DNA of 5,361 nt from Acidobacteriota bacterium (GCA_021780055.1 JAJXZM010000270.1:1-5361), one strand, 5' to 3'; shown: positions 1 to 5,361, numbered from the stretch's first letter. Notes: generated by a model from the letters alone, not told the origin. Program-made: numbers and translations.

Positions 1-547
1 CCGGCATTCCCTGGTCCTGAATTTCCAGAAAGAAGTTTCCCTTCCCGAAAATGTCCTGCAGGTCGTGGGCTGACTGGACCGCTGCATCGTAACGGTCCGC
101 TGAAAGCGCCACGGCAACCTCTCCACGAAGGCAAGCGGAAAGGGCAATCAGGCCCTCGGAGTGTTGGGCCAGCAAATCTTTGTCAATTCGCGGCTTGTAA
201 TAGTAGCCTTCCGTATACGCCGCGGAGACCAGTTTGACCAGGTTCTGATAACCGCGTTCGTTTTCGCAGAGCAAAACAAAATGGTAGGGGCGGTCGGCGT
301 CCGGCGATCGGTCAAAGCGGTTCGTTCCCGCCACGTAGACCTCGCAGCCTATGATAGGCTTAATGCCATGCTTGCGCGCCGCTTCATAGAACTTCACGGC
401 GCCGAAGAGGTTTCCGTGGTCAGTTATTGCCACCGCCGGCAACTTGCGTTCGGCGGCCAACTCCATAAGCCCGCCAATTCCGCACGCGCCATCCAGCAGA
501 CTATAGTCCGTGTGTAGATGAAGATGAACGAAGTTTTCGGATGCCAT
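1..547 (-). CDS. dnaE: DNA polymerase III subunit alpha, N-terminal PHP domain (partial, 3' end outside window)
   Basis: This is the catalytic subunit of the replicative DNA polymerase; only the first 182 residues of a protein usually near 1,150 residues are present. They form the N-terminal PHP domain. Visible motifs are the HLHLHTDYSLLDGA block (residues 8-21, with the metal-binding-type His pair H10/H12), TDHGN (42-46), the GCEVY block (67-71), H89 in the next strand, YYYKPRID (115-122) and SACLRGEV (137-144). These match DnaE1-type polymerases more closely than DnaE2/ImuC. The ATG at 545-547 is the only reasonable start: an in-frame TAG lies three codons upstream and the HxH motif begins at residue 8. 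There is no Shine-Dalgarno sequence in front of it, which is odd (see the promoter at 556-564). The gene is separated from the cytochrome gene by 256 bp and probably has its own promoter. Identification is very secure. Confidence 0.97.
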   Translation of the reverse strand, partial: MASENFVHLHLHTDYSLLDGACGIGGLMELAAERKLPAVAITDHGNLFGAVKFYEAARKHGIKPIIGCEVYVAGTNRFDRSPDADRPYHFVLLCENERGYQNLVKLVSAAYTEGYYYKPRIDKDLLAQHSEGLIALSACLRGEVAVALSADRYDAAVQSAHDLQDIFGKGNFFLEIQDQGMP

Positions 548-555
548 TCCGAGCT

Positions 556-564
556 ATTCTACCA
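556..564 (-). promoter_or_regulatory. Extended -10 promoter element immediately upstream of dnaE
   Basis: On the minus strand the sequence TGgTAGAAT ends 8 bases before the dnaE ATG. TAGAAT matches the sigma-70 -10 consensus at five of six positions, and the TG one base upstream makes it an extended -10, which can work without a good -35. At the usual 16-18 base spacing I see no -35 resembling TTGACA. Transcription starting about 7 bases downstream would leave a leader of only one to a few bases. The rest of the 548-803 gap shows only short dyads and no gene. Confidence 0.45.
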
Positions 565-803
565 AAAATCAGTTCGTAGGTGTGTGCAGAGGCGAGAATT
601 CCTTCAAGCGCCGGTATTCAGCCTTGAGTGACACAGGTGATCCGAGGCATAGCAAGTCACAGACTCCACGGGAGTTCTTCTCAGTCTCTGCAAGCAGATT
701 AACTTTCGACTGGCCCTTTCAGCGTACAAGGCCTTGATTGCGAAAGAGCATTTGGCTGCTGGCCAAGAGAATGCCCTCTCCAATGAATGCGCAGGAATCT
801 CGG

Positions 804-1376
804 TTACTTGTGTCCGTGCACGGACTTTGCCGCCGGGCTTTGTTCTGTTGGAGCCGGTGGCGGCGTGGGCGGAGTTGAAAGGGTTTGCTTGATGTCTGGG
901 GGAAGCTTGTCGGCATTCGCCAGTAGCAGGCTGACGTTCCACAACTGCTCGTCGGTTAACAGATTGACAAAGCCCGGCATGCCGGTCAGCCGAATACCGT
1001 GCTTGGCCTTCCAGTAGGTCACGCCGACAGGATCGTCAGTGACCATGTGTCCGGGTGCGAACAGTTGCGGCGGTCGGGGAAACATTCCTTTAGAAATGTT
1101 AGAGGCAGACTGGTCGGGAATACCGTGGCAGACCTCACAGTTATGATGATAGACATCCACGCCCGCTCGCAATTCGCCTTCGGTTGCCCTTGTGGATTGG
1201 GTCTTGGGGGCTTCCCGACTGATGGCGGCGTGCAGCGCTGTCTTGGCGAAAAATGTCTCAAGCGGCATCGGTGGCGCGGCGGTTGCGACCGGCGCATGAC
1301 CGGACTTGCAGTAGAGGTAAAAAAGGGCCGGAACCAGAAGAAATCCGATAATTACACCAACAATAAACTTTGCCAT
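804..1376 (-). CDS. Membrane-anchored monohaem c-type cytochrome
   Basis: This 190-residue protein is probably a periplasmic electron carrier tethered to the inner membrane. Residues 4-22 form a hydrophobic segment (signal anchor). C23 follows it, but the preceding residues do not make a convincing lipobox. The single haem-binding motif is CEVCH at 80-84. The likely sixth ligand is M133 in the RLTGMPGF block (129-136), the usual arrangement for a class I cytochrome c. FPRPPQLF (99-106) and VTDDPVGVTYW (112-122) are strongly reminiscent of a cytochrome family I associate with Acidobacteriota. The tail (about 165-190) is rich in Pro, Ala and Lys and ends HGHK, so it is probably disordered. No redox partner is encoded nearby, so the electron donor and acceptor are unknown. 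The gene follows the nucleotidyltransferase by 92 bp on the same strand and may be cotranscribed with it. Confidence 0.9.
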   Translation of the reverse strand: MAKFIVGVIIGFLLVPALFYLYCKSGHAPVATAAPPMPLETFFAKTALHAAISREAPKTQSTRATEGELRAGVDVYHHNCEVCHGIPDQSASNISKGMFPRPPQLFAPGHMVTDDPVGVTYWKAKHGIRLTGMPGFVNLLTDEQLWNVSLLLANADKLPPDIKQTLSTPPTPPPAPTEQSPAAKSVHGHK

Positions 1377-1384
1377 TTTAATTT

Positions 1385-1390
1385 ATCACC
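1385..1390 (-). promoter_or_regulatory. Extended Shine-Dalgarno sequence for the cytochrome gene
   Basis: Minus-strand GGTGAT, within GGGGTGAT, lies 8 bases before the ATG at 1374-1376. It complements the AUCACC part of the 16S rRNA 3' end rather than the usual CCUCC core. It is the only ribosome-binding candidate there; the bases between it and the ATG are A/T only. Confidence 0.4.
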
Positions 1391-1402
1391 CCACGTCGGA
1401 AT

Positions 1403-1421
1403 CGACATCCATAGGATGCCG
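1403..1421 (-). repeat. Small inverted repeat between the nucleotidyltransferase and cytochrome genes
   Basis: The arms CATCC (1406-1410) and GGATG (1414-1418) pair perfectly around a 3-base loop. Two more pairs (1403-1404 with 1420-1421) lie outside a single mismatch. It sits 12 bases upstream of the cytochrome ribosome-binding candidate. There is no T-run on either side, so it does not look like an intrinsic terminator. It could be an mRNA structure between cotranscribed genes or chance. Confidence 0.3.
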
Positions 1422-1468
1422 TAGTTCGCCTTTCGGCTTGCTGCTTGATAGAAAAGGCTGGAAATGTC

Positions 1469-2923
1469 TCAGTTCCGTCGCGCCTTCTTCTTCTGGCTGA
1501 CGACAGGATGCGCAACCCTTGCAGGCTTGCTCGCTTGCTTTTTTGGCGTGGTCTTAATCGGCTTTGCAGGTGGTGCGCTACTTGCCGGCGGGACCGGCTC
1601 TTCTTTGATCCCGGCCAGCGATCGGAGTTCCTGAAGCAGTTGCTGATGGCTCTTGATCTTCCCATCCAGCAGATCGAAAAAGACACGCTCCAGAATTTTG
1701 TCGAATTTGGGTCCGGGCTTGATTCCCAGCACCAAAAGTTCACTTTCCGGCAGTCGTGACCGGACCTGCGGGACCTTTTCCATAAAGTGCTTGATGCGTG
1801 TCTGGACCTTAGGTTGAGGATAATAGGCCAGCAGAAAGAGCAGCAGCGGCCTGGGCTGCTGCGATAGCACCTTATAGGCCTGGCTGGGTGTTCCGCACTT
1901 GGCGCTGGAAAGGAGGCGGGCAATTTTCTTGGCGTTGCGGTCCAGCCCGAGCGCAAGCTTCACTGTCCTGGGATCATTCAGTACCTTCTTTGCCAGCTGC
2001 TGCTTCTGGGCACCGCTCAATTTGGATGCAAGACAATCAAAGTTCAACAGGAACATGTCTTCTGCGGGAAACTTCCTGGCCAGCGCGTTGATCTTCCGGA
2101 AGCGATCATAGGCAATCCGTGTAAGGCCACGGTCCAGTCCTCCCAGAATGCCGCGGTCCTCATACAACTTGAGAACACGGTCGGGGTTTTCCTCTCGCAA
2201 CACGGCCTCTAGTTCCTGCCCCTGCCTGTCCGGTTGCAGGTTGGCCCAGATTCCTTCTTCCAAAGCGGCATCCAGCCACCGCTGTGTCTTCTCGTCAGAC
2301 TTAAACCCAAAGCGAAGGCCCAGCCGAAACAGCCGATATATCCGTACGGGGTCGTCCCAGAAGCTCCGCGAATAGAGGGCACGAATTTCCTGCCTTTCGA
2401 TATCCCCAACCCCATTCTTGGGATCCAGAAGAAGGCCCCGGGAATTCGGATGCAAGGAAATCGCCATGGCATTGAAGGCGAAGTCGCGCCCCTTCAGATC
2501 GTCAAAAATCATTGCGGGTAGTAATTCCGGGCGCTTTCCTGGCTTGGATGCGATTTCCTGACGGCACCTGGACACTTCAGCGCGAACACCGTTGCTGAAC
2601 TGTAACTCCGCCGACCCACGACGCTGGTCAATCCGTGAATTGACAACTTCCAGGGTGCTGGTGGCCCATGCCGGCCCCTTCTTGCCGGCCCCCACAGCTT
2701 TCGTTTTGCCAGGAAGCATGTGCCGGAGTATTTTCTGAAAGTCGCCTTCGGCGGCAAAATCCAAATCGCGGACAATGGCCTGGCCAAAGGTCATGTCGCG
2801 CACCGCCCCGCCCACCAGGTAGAGATTGATGCCTTCCCGGTAGGCGATCCGGCTAAGTTCATTGACAAGCTGAAACTGGGCGGGTGAGAGCCGGCTCTCC
2901 ATCAGGAAGTTATAGTCGGTCAT
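1469..2923 (-). CDS. Class II tRNA nucleotidyltransferase / poly(A) polymerase family protein
   Basis: The protein (484 residues) is a template-independent nucleotidyltransferase. It either adds or repairs CCA at tRNA 3' ends or adds poly(A) tails to RNA, using ATP (and CTP for CCA). Family motifs appear in order: LVGGAVRD (36-43); RDLDFA (52-57) with metal-binding D53 and D55; GRDFAFNAMA (145-154), the RRDxxxNA motif with its first Arg replaced by Gly; LLDPKNGVGDI (165-175); and DDPVRIYRLFRLGLRFGF (190-207), the EDxxR nucleotide-selection motif with Asp for Glu. A helical region follows. From about 438 the tail is rich in Lys, Arg and Pro, ending KKKARRN, recalling the basic tail of bacterial poly(A) polymerase I. 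The sequence alone does not decide between CCA and poly(A) activity, so no symbol is given. The start has AGG (2929-2931) five bases upstream; M8 is a less likely alternative. The gene begins 37 bases after the recombinase stop, so cotranscription is likely. Confidence 0.9.
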   Translation of the reverse strand: MTDYNFLMESRLSPAQFQLVNELSRIAYREGINLYLVGGAVRDMTFGQAIVRDLDFAAEGDFQKILRHMLPGKTKAVGAGKKGPAWATSTLEVVNSRIDQRRGSAELQFSNGVRAEVSRCRQEIASKPGKRPELLPAMIFDDLKGRDFAFNAMAISLHPNSRGLLLDPKNGVGDIERQEIRALYSRSFWDDPVRIYRLFRLGLRFGFKSDEKTQRWLDAALEEGIWANLQPDRQGQELEAVLREENPDRVLKLYEDRGILGGLDRGLTRIAYDRFRKINALARKFPAEDMFLLNFDCLASKLSGAQKQQLAKKVLNDPRTVKLALGLDRNAKKIARLLSSAKCGTPSQAYKVLSQQPRPLLLFLLAYYPQPKVQTRIKHFMEKVPQVRSRLPESELLVLGIKPGPKFDKILERVFFDLLDGKIKSHQQLLQELRSLAGIKEEPVPPASSAPPAKPIKTTPKKQASKPARVAHPVVSQKKKARRN

Positions 2924-2960
2924 GTTTTCCTATCAGGCGAGCCACGACGCAATCCAATTT

Positions 2961-3866
2961 TCAGGCCCGCGGATGGTGATTTTGATAGACTTGTCGCAAC
3001 CGCTCCTTAAGTACATGGGTATAGATCTGGGTCGTAGAAATGTCACTATGCCCCAGCATGGTCTGGATTGACCGGAGGTCGGCGCCTCTCTCAAGCAAAT
3101 GAGTGGCAAATGAATGCCGAACCATGTGTGGGGCCAACGAAATACGAATTCCTGCCCGGCGACCGTAAGCCGACAAAATTTTCCAGAACCCTACACGTGA
3201 TAGCCGGCCGCCCCGCTGGTTCAGAAAAAGATATGGAACGCCCGGCTGTTTTGTGAAAAACGCTCTCCCTTGCCGGAGATAAGCTTCCACGGCTCGCAGC
3301 GCTGACTTCCCTACGGGGATCAGCCGCTCTTTGTTTCCCTTGCCCAGGCAACGAACAACGCCTAGATTCGGCTCAAAGTCCTCCCACCGTATGCTCAGAA
3401 GCTCAGAAACCCGCATTCCGGTGGCATAAAGAAGTTCCAGCATGGCACGGTCCCGAAGGCTCGTGGGGGTGGATGAATCCGGTTGTGCCAGTAGGAGCTC
3501 AACCTCTTGAAAATTCAAGTACTTGGGAAGGGAGTGCGACAGATGAGGGGTTTCGACTTCGTGGGCGGGATCGGTGGAAAGTCGGCCTTCTTTGACCAGG
3601 AAACGGAAAAAGTGCCGAACCGCCGCCAGTTGCCTCGCCGCGGATCGGGCGCTAAGGCCTTGCCTGTAAAGGCCTTCCAGGAATTTTCGGATATCATCAT
3701 GCCGGACCTTCTCAAGTGCCAGACCTGACTTGTGAAGATAAACGGCGAACTTGTTCAGATCACGCCCGTAGCTTGCGATGCTGTTAGAGGCTAGTCCTTT
3801 TTCGACCGCAGCATAATCCAGAAAGCTGGAAACTTCCGCGGAAATATTGGCGATTGTGTCCGGCAT
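2961..3866 (-). CDS. xerD: Site-specific tyrosine recombinase XerD/XerC
   Basis: This is a 301-residue cytoplasmic tyrosine recombinase of the Xer family (E. coli XerC and XerD are both about 298 residues). Such proteins resolve chromosome dimers at dif sites during segregation. The N-terminal SAM-like core-binding domain spans about 6-93, and the catalytic domain about 112-292. All six catalytic positions are intact: R152 in the ATGMRVSELL block, K176 in GKGNKER, H247 and R250 in the HMVRHSFATHLL block (247-258), H273 in LGHSDISTTQIYTH (271-284) and nucleophile Y282. Length and even domain coverage favour a housekeeping Xer protein over a phage or integron integrase. The XerD label rests on overall resemblance; XerC is the main alternative. 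The ATG at 3864-3866 has AGAGG (3873-3877) six bases upstream, which supports this start. It leads a probable unit with the nucleotidyltransferase and possibly the cytochrome. Confidence 0.93.
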   Translation of the reverse strand: MPDTIANISAEVSSFLDYAAVEKGLASNSIASYGRDLNKFAVYLHKSGLALEKVRHDDIRKFLEGLYRQGLSARSAARQLAAVRHFFRFLVKEGRLSTDPAHEVETPHLSHSLPKYLNFQEVELLLAQPDSSTPTSLRDRAMLELLYATGMRVSELLSIRWEDFEPNLGVVRCLGKGNKERLIPVGKSALRAVEAYLRQGRAFFTKQPGVPYLFLNQRGGRLSRVGFWKILSAYGRRAGIRISLAPHMVRHSFATHLLERGADLRSIQTMLGHSDISTTQIYTHVLKERLRQVYQNHHPRA

Positions 3867-3911
3867 TCGTCGCCTCTGCCCCGCCCACTTCTGCTAGTAT
3901 CCGAACCTGTG

Positions 3912-3941
3912 ATTATTTATGTGTTACATTAGTAGATGCAA
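3912..3941 (-). promoter_or_regulatory. Candidate sigma-70 promoter upstream of xerD (proximal)
   Basis: On the minus strand TTGCAT (3936-3941) and AATAAT (3912-3917) are separated by 18 bases, in an AT-rich stretch that contrasts with the GC-richer coding DNA. The expected start would give a leader of about 40 bases before the xerD ATG. It is assigned by pattern only; in AT-rich DNA such matches occur by chance. Confidence 0.35.
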
Positions 3942-4050
3942 TTTAAGCCATTGAACAAAATAACTATACATTCTATGCTTAAACGCCGCAAACACATAGC
4001 TCATCACCGTAAAGTGACTGAAAATCTGCACTCAAAACTATGATGATCTG

Positions 4051-4066
4051 AAACGCGCTTGCGTTT
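4051..4066. repeat. Perfect 6-bp inverted repeat with tetraloop
   Basis: AAACGC and GCGTTT flank the four bases GCTT. The second arm overlaps another inverted pair: TTGCGTT (4059-4065) matches AACGCAA (4091-4097) across 25 bases, so two alternative stems are possible in this leader. Neither is followed by a T-run, so a terminator is unlikely. Chance or a protein-binding dyad are the alternatives. Confidence 0.35.
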
Positions 4067-4100
4067 GTCAATAGCAAGTGCCTTCTTGTCAACGCAATAG

Positions 4101-4128
4101 TCAAAAATTGCCTGCTAAAAACAGCCTG
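4101..4128. repeat. Degenerate tandem repeat of two 14-bp units
   Basis: Units 4101-4114 and 4115-4128 agree at 10 of 14 positions, sharing the blocks AAAAA and GCCTG at the same offsets. On the minus strand this reads as two CAGGC blocks, each followed by a T5 run. It lies between the distal promoter candidate and xerD. It could be a paired protein-binding site or chance; no third copy follows. Confidence 0.3.
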
Positions 4129-4166
4129 ACCGACCCTGCCACGAGGGGAAAACTGGATCGAACCGA

Positions 4167-4196
4167 ATCTTAGCACAGGAAATTTCGTAAGGCCAA
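4167..4196 (-). promoter_or_regulatory. Candidate sigma-70 promoter upstream of xerD (distal, extended -10)
   Basis: On the minus strand TTGGCC (4191-4196) is followed after 18 bases by TAAGAT (4167-4172). TG lies one base before the -10, making it an extended -10. Both hexamers match consensus at four of six positions. Transcription from here would give xerD a leader of nearly 300 bases, containing the repeats described at 4051-4066 and 4101-4128. Confidence 0.3.
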
Positions 4197-4335
4197 GTTC
4201 GATTTTCATTTCATGTTAAGTTACGGACTACCGACAGTTCAGGTTACAGCTTGAGGTCGTGGGGTGCAAAGGGTTCCGAGGGGCCGCTGTGTGAGGAAAC
4301 CGGGTATCTTTTCAATTCCGGACCAACCATGCTTG

Positions 4336-5022
4336 CTATGTGTTTGAATTAACAGGAGGTAGTTCAAGCCTCTGATGGATGGCATAAAGCACAAGTTCCA
4401 GCCGGTCCGAAACACCAACCTTGTCATAAATCGACCGAAGATGGTTCTTGACGGTTTGTTCGGTGATCGTCAAGTGGTTTGCAATGTCGCGATTTCGCCA
4501 GCCCTGCGTGAGACAACTGATGATTGCTTTTTCCCTCGGAGTAAGGGTTTCCACCGGGCGGTTCGGACGGACAAATCCCGGAGCACTTTCTTCGCCGTCT
4601 TCGTGTTGTGACGTCTGGATCGGTTCCCCGTTGATGACCTTCCGTACATTTTCGACAAAGACTTCCAGCGAGGCCGCCCTTGGAATCACTCCAGAAATCC
4701 CGCCACCGGCAAATATGTTCTTCTCTGCAATCGACAGTTTCGAACCTGTAACAACAACCTTGCAGTCAGGAGAGTCCCGGCGAATTTGTCCGAGGAGGCC
4801 ATCGAACCCATTAATCGCAATCTCTTTTTGGACGATCGCAAGATCCGGCCGGAAGGATTTTGCCATGGCCACCAGTTGATACGAGTTTTCTGCCTGGGCC
4901 ACAACCCGGAGGTCATCTTCAACGCTGAAAAGCTTCTTGAGCCCGAGCCGGAAGACCCCTTCGCCGTCTGCAATCAAGATTCTGATTCTGGCTTTGTTAT
5001 TCAACTGTCTCTTCGCATGCAT
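4336..5022 (-). CDS. NarL/FixJ-type response regulator with degenerate receiver domain
   Basis: The product (228 residues from the chosen start) is a DNA-binding transcription regulator with an N-terminal receiver domain (about 12-130) and a C-terminal LuxR-type helix-turn-helix (160-215). The HTH is intact: LTPREKAIISCLTQG (160-174), then NRDIANHLTITEQTVKNHL (177-195). The receiver opens RIRILIADGEGVFRLGL, where the family usually has ADD; the second acidic residue is G20. The usual phospho-accepting Asp after PDLAIV is Q65 (codon 4828-4830). T92 is kept, but the conserved Lys is replaced by R115. Classical phosphorylation therefore looks impossible, and control may be by another ligand, protein contact or abundance. 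I chose the ATG at 5020-5022 because GGAG lies five bases upstream. An in-frame ATG at 5083-5085 would add 21 residues and has GGAG only three bases upstream. No histidine kinase is adjacent. A PilZ-like gene lies just upstream on the same strand. Confidence 0.88.
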   Translation of the reverse strand: MHAKRQLNNKARIRILIADGEGVFRLGLKKLFSVEDDLRVVAQAENSYQLVAMAKSFRPDLAIVQKEIAINGFDGLLGQIRRDSPDCKVVVTGSKLSIAEKNIFAGGGISGVIPRAASLEVFVENVRKVINGEPIQTSQHEDGEESAPGFVRPNRPVETLTPREKAIISCLTQGWRNRDIANHLTITEQTVKNHLRSIYDKVGVSDRLELVLYAIHQRLELPPVNSNT

Positions 5023-5027
5023 CCTTG

Positions 5028-5031
5028 CTCC
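5028..5031 (-). promoter_or_regulatory. Shine-Dalgarno sequence supporting the shorter response-regulator start
   Basis: Minus-strand GGAG is followed by five bases (CAAGG) and then ATG. This spacing is better than for the upstream ATG at 5083-5085. The shorter protein also starts about ten residues before the first receiver strand, as is usual in the family. Confidence 0.55.
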
Positions 5032-5128
5032 GGAAGAATCGAGCCGCCTCGATGCACTTTTTGCAATAGGTGAAGCAGCCGCCATGATCTCCGGCCCTCT
5101 GTTCTGTTGGGGATGGGAATTGCGCCGT

Positions 5129-5152
5129 TGGAAAATAGCCCACCCCTTTCCA
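5129..5152. repeat. Inverted repeat upstream of the response regulator
   Basis: TGGAAA (5129-5134) and TTTCCA (5147-5152) are perfect inverted copies separated by 12 bases. They lie between the PilZ-like stop codon and the regulator gene, where an operator could be expected. On the plus strand the second arm is followed by TTTT, but no plus-strand gene ends here. Function is unproven. Confidence 0.3.
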
Positions 5153-5172
5153 TTTTGTACGACGAGCGTTGA

Positions 5173-5187
5173 CCGGCGCAGAGCCGG
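5173..5187 (-). terminator. GC-rich hairpin just after the PilZ-like stop codon (weak terminator candidate)
   Basis: The arms CCGGC (5173-5177) and GCCGG (5183-5187) pair perfectly around five bases, starting three bases after the stop codon of the PilZ-like gene. There is no T-run after it on the minus strand, so it may stabilise the 3' end or attenuate rather than terminate. Confidence 0.35.
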
Positions 5188-5190
5188 GAA

Positions 5191-5361
5191 CTACAGAGAT
5201 CCCTTTATTGCGGTTAATTGATAATCGTCTATCACCACGCCCAATCCGGCCGCAGCATGACCCTTGTGCCCGCGAACAACACGGCCCTCACAGTGCAACT
5301 GCATGGGCCTGTTTGTGACCTCAGGCGGAAGTGCTACGGTGAACTGAATTGGAGTGTCATG
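5191..5361 (-). CDS. Probable PilZ-domain protein, C-terminal end (partial, 5' end outside window)
   Basis: An open frame enters from the right edge and gives 56 residues before a TAG at 5191-5193. Its core FTVALPPEV, then LHCEGRVVRG, then GLGVVIDDYQL, matches the last strands of a PilZ domain: a 'lppe' strand, the G-R-V-V-R strand, and a G-hydrophobic-V strand leading to an aromatic residue. PilZ proteins bind cyclic di-GMP and affect motility, adhesion or polysaccharide output. The RxxxR and D/NxSxxG ligand motifs would lie in the missing N-terminal part, so binding cannot be judged. The stop lies 168 bases upstream of the chosen start of the response regulator, with a hairpin between. The call rests on the short pattern only; another small beta-barrel domain is the main alternative. 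Confidence 0.65.
   Translation of the reverse strand, partial: HDTPIQFTVALPPEVTNRPMQLHCEGRVVRGHKGHAAAGLGVVIDDYQLTAIKGSL

Larger units (their letters stand above)
3867..4335. other. Gene-free stretch between the response regulator and xerD
   Basis: I find no convincing gene in these 469 bases. An open frame of 76 codons (3979-4209, minus) has no ribosome-binding sequence and no recognisable motif. Its product is an unremarkable mix, so I treat it as noncoding. The part nearest xerD (about 3897-3980) is clearly AT-rich. The stretch holds two candidate promoters facing xerD, a 6-bp hairpin and a degenerate tandem repeat. No tRNA, known riboswitch or strong terminator is visible. Confidence 0.6.

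Noticed and set aside
161..517. Plus-strand open frame of 118 codons
   Set aside because: It lies entirely inside dnaE, whose minus-strand frame carries clear PHP-domain motifs; it is an antisense shadow.
663..675. Hairpin ACTCC-ACG-GGAGT in the cytochrome-dnaE gap as a terminator
   Set aside because: Only five base pairs with a 3-base loop and no T-run in the minus-strand direction; too weak to call a terminator.
604..942. Minus-strand open frame of 112 codons running from the cytochrome into the dnaE gap
   Set aside because: It overlaps the cytochrome 3' end in another frame and its remainder shows no motif or ribosome-binding site.
1378..1956. Minus-strand open frame of 192 codons
   Set aside because: It is an alternate frame over the nucleotidyltransferase 3' end, Arg/Ser-rich and without domain motifs; the 484-residue frame has conserved motifs throughout.
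3960..3978. dif-like sequence (minus strand GCATAG, AATGTATA, GTTAT) near the Xer recombinase gene
   Set aside because: The centre TGTATA equals the E. coli dif spacer and TAGAA resembles a XerC arm. However, the XerD arm, normally the most conserved part, matches poorly and only if the spacer is stretched to 7 bases. AT-rich DNA gives such partial matches easily.
3979..4209. Open frame of 76 codons on the minus strand upstream of xerD
   Set aside because: No ribosome-binding sequence before its ATG, no recognisable domain, and it lies in a gap with promoter-like DNA; its length is within chance expectation.
4448..4879. Plus-strand open frame of 143 codons
   Set aside because: It is antisense to the response regulator, whose HTH domain is unmistakable; a shadow frame.
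5168..5204. Plus-strand promoter-like pair TTGACC and TACAGA
   Set aside because: The -10 matches consensus at only three positions, part of it lies over the PilZ-like stop codon, and no plus-strand gene follows.

Overview
The window holds six protein genes, all on the minus strand. Two of them run off the window edges. Gene content and protein style suggest the Acidobacteriota, probably near the Terriglobia. The main clues are a membrane-anchored monohaem cytochrome of a type I associate with that phylum, a PilZ-domain tail ending in the 'GRVVR...GVVIDDYQL' style common there, and moderate GC content. This placement comes from recalled family resemblance and was not tested by a search.

In the direction of transcription (high to low coordinates), the window opens with the C-terminal end of a probable PilZ-domain (c-di-GMP receptor-like) protein at 5361-5191. 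A NarL/FixJ-type response regulator follows at 5022-4336. A 469-bp gene-free stretch then precedes a probable three-gene unit: a XerC/XerD tyrosine recombinase (3866-2961), a class II tRNA nucleotidyltransferase/poly(A) polymerase (2923-1469) and a membrane-anchored c-type cytochrome (1376-804). After a 256-bp gap comes the N-terminal PHP domain of the DNA polymerase III alpha subunit DnaE (547-1), which leaves the window.

Functionally this is mostly chromosomal housekeeping: replication, chromosome-dimer resolution and RNA 3'-end synthesis. It also holds one respiratory or redox cytochrome and a signalling pair. I see no CRISPR array, transposon, toxin-antitoxin pair, tRNA or rRNA, and no convincing new multi-gene system. 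The most noteworthy signals are a response regulator whose receiver domain has lost the phospho-accepting Asp and other active-site residues, and a dnaE start codon that sits almost directly behind an extended -10 element with an in-frame stop three codons upstream. The long leader region of the xerD unit also carries two promoter-like sequences and small repeats.
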